From a virus: a stretch of 62,910 bases of DNA. The position numbers were made by a program, and so were the translations under genes. The stretch lies in the IMG/VR virus record IMGVR_UViG_3300031857_021280, positions 1 through 62,910 of that record; one strand, given 5' to 3'. Each line of letters opens with the position of its first letter. Position 1 is the first letter of the stretch. The notes under the pieces are model-generated. The model was not told the DNA's origin, did no database searches, and was given only the letters and a program-made list of their open reading frames with translations. This document shows, piece after piece, positions 62,014-62,910 of this stretch.

Positions 62014-62796
62014 TTAACTACACATCCAACTATAAAAAGAACCAACAATACTATAATAGGTTCTATAAATATTGTATGTCACAGGGAATCCGTTTATGTC
62101 ATTAATAACTATTGTTCCAATATTATTGGTTGGAACGTTTAATCCATCACATCCATTAGTACTATTAACAAATTTACTAGGTTGGGTAAACCCAACAGGT
62201 ATCAATGTGTAACCATAACCAGGTACTGCAGCAAATTCAACATAAGTGTTAACTGCGGTATTTGTTTCAACAAAAGTAACTGATGGTAAATTTGATAATG
62301 TAAATGTTGGACTAGTAACTTTACCATAGTAAATACCACTCTTGCTCGGACCAATCGTTGGTGATGGTGTAGGAGTTGGAGTCGGTGTTGGTGGTGGACT
62401 TGTTGGTATTGGTGTTTGAATTGGTGCAATATTCTTATTAGGTCCGCAACAAAAATCAGAATTACTTATTGAATCCAAAACATTCACAAAAAGTTTGTCC
62501 CTTAAAGGGAATTTTATAAGTCCTTGACTTGTATAAATATCAAATTCAGTTTCAAATCTTCCAACAAGATTTGTATTTTTTTTGGTGAACTGATAATATA
62601 CAGTATCAGTATCAATGGAGTATGTGCAAACACCTTTTGCTATTTTATAAACATTATCAGATATATTTTTCATATTGAAATATATCGTAGATGCTGTCAA
62701 AGATGTTTTATCGTACCTGAAATCCGTTCTTCCGTCTTTAATTAAATTAATTTCCAAGAGTGGTAGTGTACTATTTTTTCTTATAAAAAACTCCAT
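62014..62796 (-). CDS. Tail protein with Pro/Thr linker, probable fibre connector
   Basis: The protein has 260 residues. The N-terminal 125 residues are a small beta domain (LPLLEINLIKDGRTDFRYDK), similar in size to adaptor domains of large phage tails. A Pro/Thr linker follows (SPPPTPTPTPTPSPT), then a C-terminal beta domain ending in SFYSWMCS. There is no signal peptide. It is the first complete gene of the fibre block, downstream of a terminator, so it starts the fibre operon. Confidence 0.55.
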   Translation of the reverse strand: MEFFIRKNSTLPLLEINLIKDGRTDFRYDKTSLTASTIYFNMKNISDNVYKIAKGVCTYSIDTDTVYYQFTKKNTNLVGRFETEFDIYTSQGLIKFPLRDKLFVNVLDSISNSDFCCGPNKNIAPIQTPIPTSPPPTPTPTPTPSPTIGPSKSGIYYGKVTSPTFTLSNLPSVTFVETNTAVNTYVEFAAVPGYGYTLIPVGFTQPSKFVNSTNGCDGLNVPTNNIGTIVINDINGFPVTYNIYRTYYSIVGSFYSWMCS

Positions 62797-62799
62797 ACA

Positions 62800-62807
62800 G
62801 ATAAATA
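62800..62807 (-). promoter_or_regulatory. TATTTATC element before the fibre operon
   Basis: On the minus strand GTATTTATCTGT lies 3 nt before the ATG and just after a terminator, so this position needs a promoter. It is a near copy of the recurrent element. Confidence 0.25.
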
Positions 62808-62815
62808 CATGATAA

Positions 62816-62844
62816 CAAGAAAAGGTGTCCGTCAGGACACCTTT
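62816..62844 (-). terminator. Intrinsic terminator after the gene at the right edge
   Basis: On the minus strand: AAAGGTGTCC, TGAC as loop, GGACACCTTT, then TCTTG. The stem is the GGACACC type found elsewhere in the window. It separates the partial gene at the right edge from the fibre operon. Confidence 0.85.
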
Positions 62845-62850
62845 CTTAGA

Positions 62851-62910
62851 TTAATGAACACCTCCTTCTTTTAACAGTTTATGAAACTCGAAAACTACTT
62901 CTTGTTTCGA
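62851..62910 (-). CDS. C-terminal end of an unidentified gene (cut by window edge)
   Basis: Reading the minus strand from the window end gives an open frame of 19 residues (SKQEVVFEFHKLLKEGGVH) and a TAA. A terminator hairpin begins 7 nt after the stop, which supports a real gene end. Too little remains to identify it. Confidence 0.5.
   Translation of the reverse strand, partial: SKQEVVFEFHKLLKEGGVH

Overview
This window is a stretch of an AT-rich genome of a T4-like contractile-tailed phage (myovirus) that very probably infects a member of the Bacteroidota, most likely the Flavobacteriia. The phage assignment rests on a T4-style head block on the minus strand in the T4 gene order: terminase large subunit (gp17-like), portal (gp20-like), prohead protease (gp21-like), scaffold (gp22-like) and major capsid protein (gp23-like). 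A gp55-like late sigma factor and a large tail-fibre block support it. The host assignment rests on Bacteroidota-type promoters (TTG, 19-20 nt, TAnnTTTG), on proteins with type IX secretion system (T9SS) signatures and SprB-like repeats, and on a bS21 protein of Bacteroidota type.

Layout. Positions 1-4.7 kb (+) hold a glycan and nucleotide-sugar cluster: glycosyltransferases, methyltransferases, an SDR epimerase, an RmlC-like cupin and an RmlD-like reductase. Positions 4.7-9.0 kb (+) hold phoH, a HAD-like protein, two more glycosyltransferases and the gp55-like sigma factor. Positions 9.0-17.8 kb (+) hold virion genes, including a gp5-like OB-fold hub protein and two cysteine-rich proteins sharing one C-terminal module. 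Positions 18.9-25.8 kb (-) hold five genes for exported proteins that look like host surface proteins; four end in T9SS-type C-terminal regions and one is a complete subtilisin-like protease. Positions 26-39.6 kb (mainly -) hold the head-assembly block, with a phage bS21 ribosomal protein inserted on the opposite strand. Positions 39.7-47.4 kb are accessory: two paralogous putative internal head proteins, a ClpC-type unfoldase, an M20-type peptidase, a tmRNA, a GIY-YIG homing endonuclease and a pyrimidine-dimer-glycosylase-like protein. Positions 47.4-62.9 kb (-) are tail fibres and putative receptor-binding proteins with LamG-like, collagen-like, beta-helix-like and shared repeat modules.

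How the parts may work together. (1) Five small proteins from scattered loci begin with a short amphipathic leader ending in [I/L/V]-x-E, the cleavage motif of T4 gp21. The predicted MCP processing site is of the same type (LINE|A). I read the leaders as capsid-targeting sequences that load a set of internal proteins into the prohead. (2) The tmRNA keeps its alanine identity element but encodes an unusually long tag ending VTVA rather than LAA. It lies near a ClpC-like ATPase that keeps a VGF ClpP-docking tripeptide and near an M20 peptidase. With bS21, this suggests control of host translation and protein turnover. (3) The T9SS cargo islet suggests that the phage uses the host secretion machine to place a protease and adhesin-like proteins on or outside the cell.

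No tRNA genes, CRISPR array, integrase, transposase or reverse transcriptase were recognised. All assignments come from reading the sequence; no database search was run.
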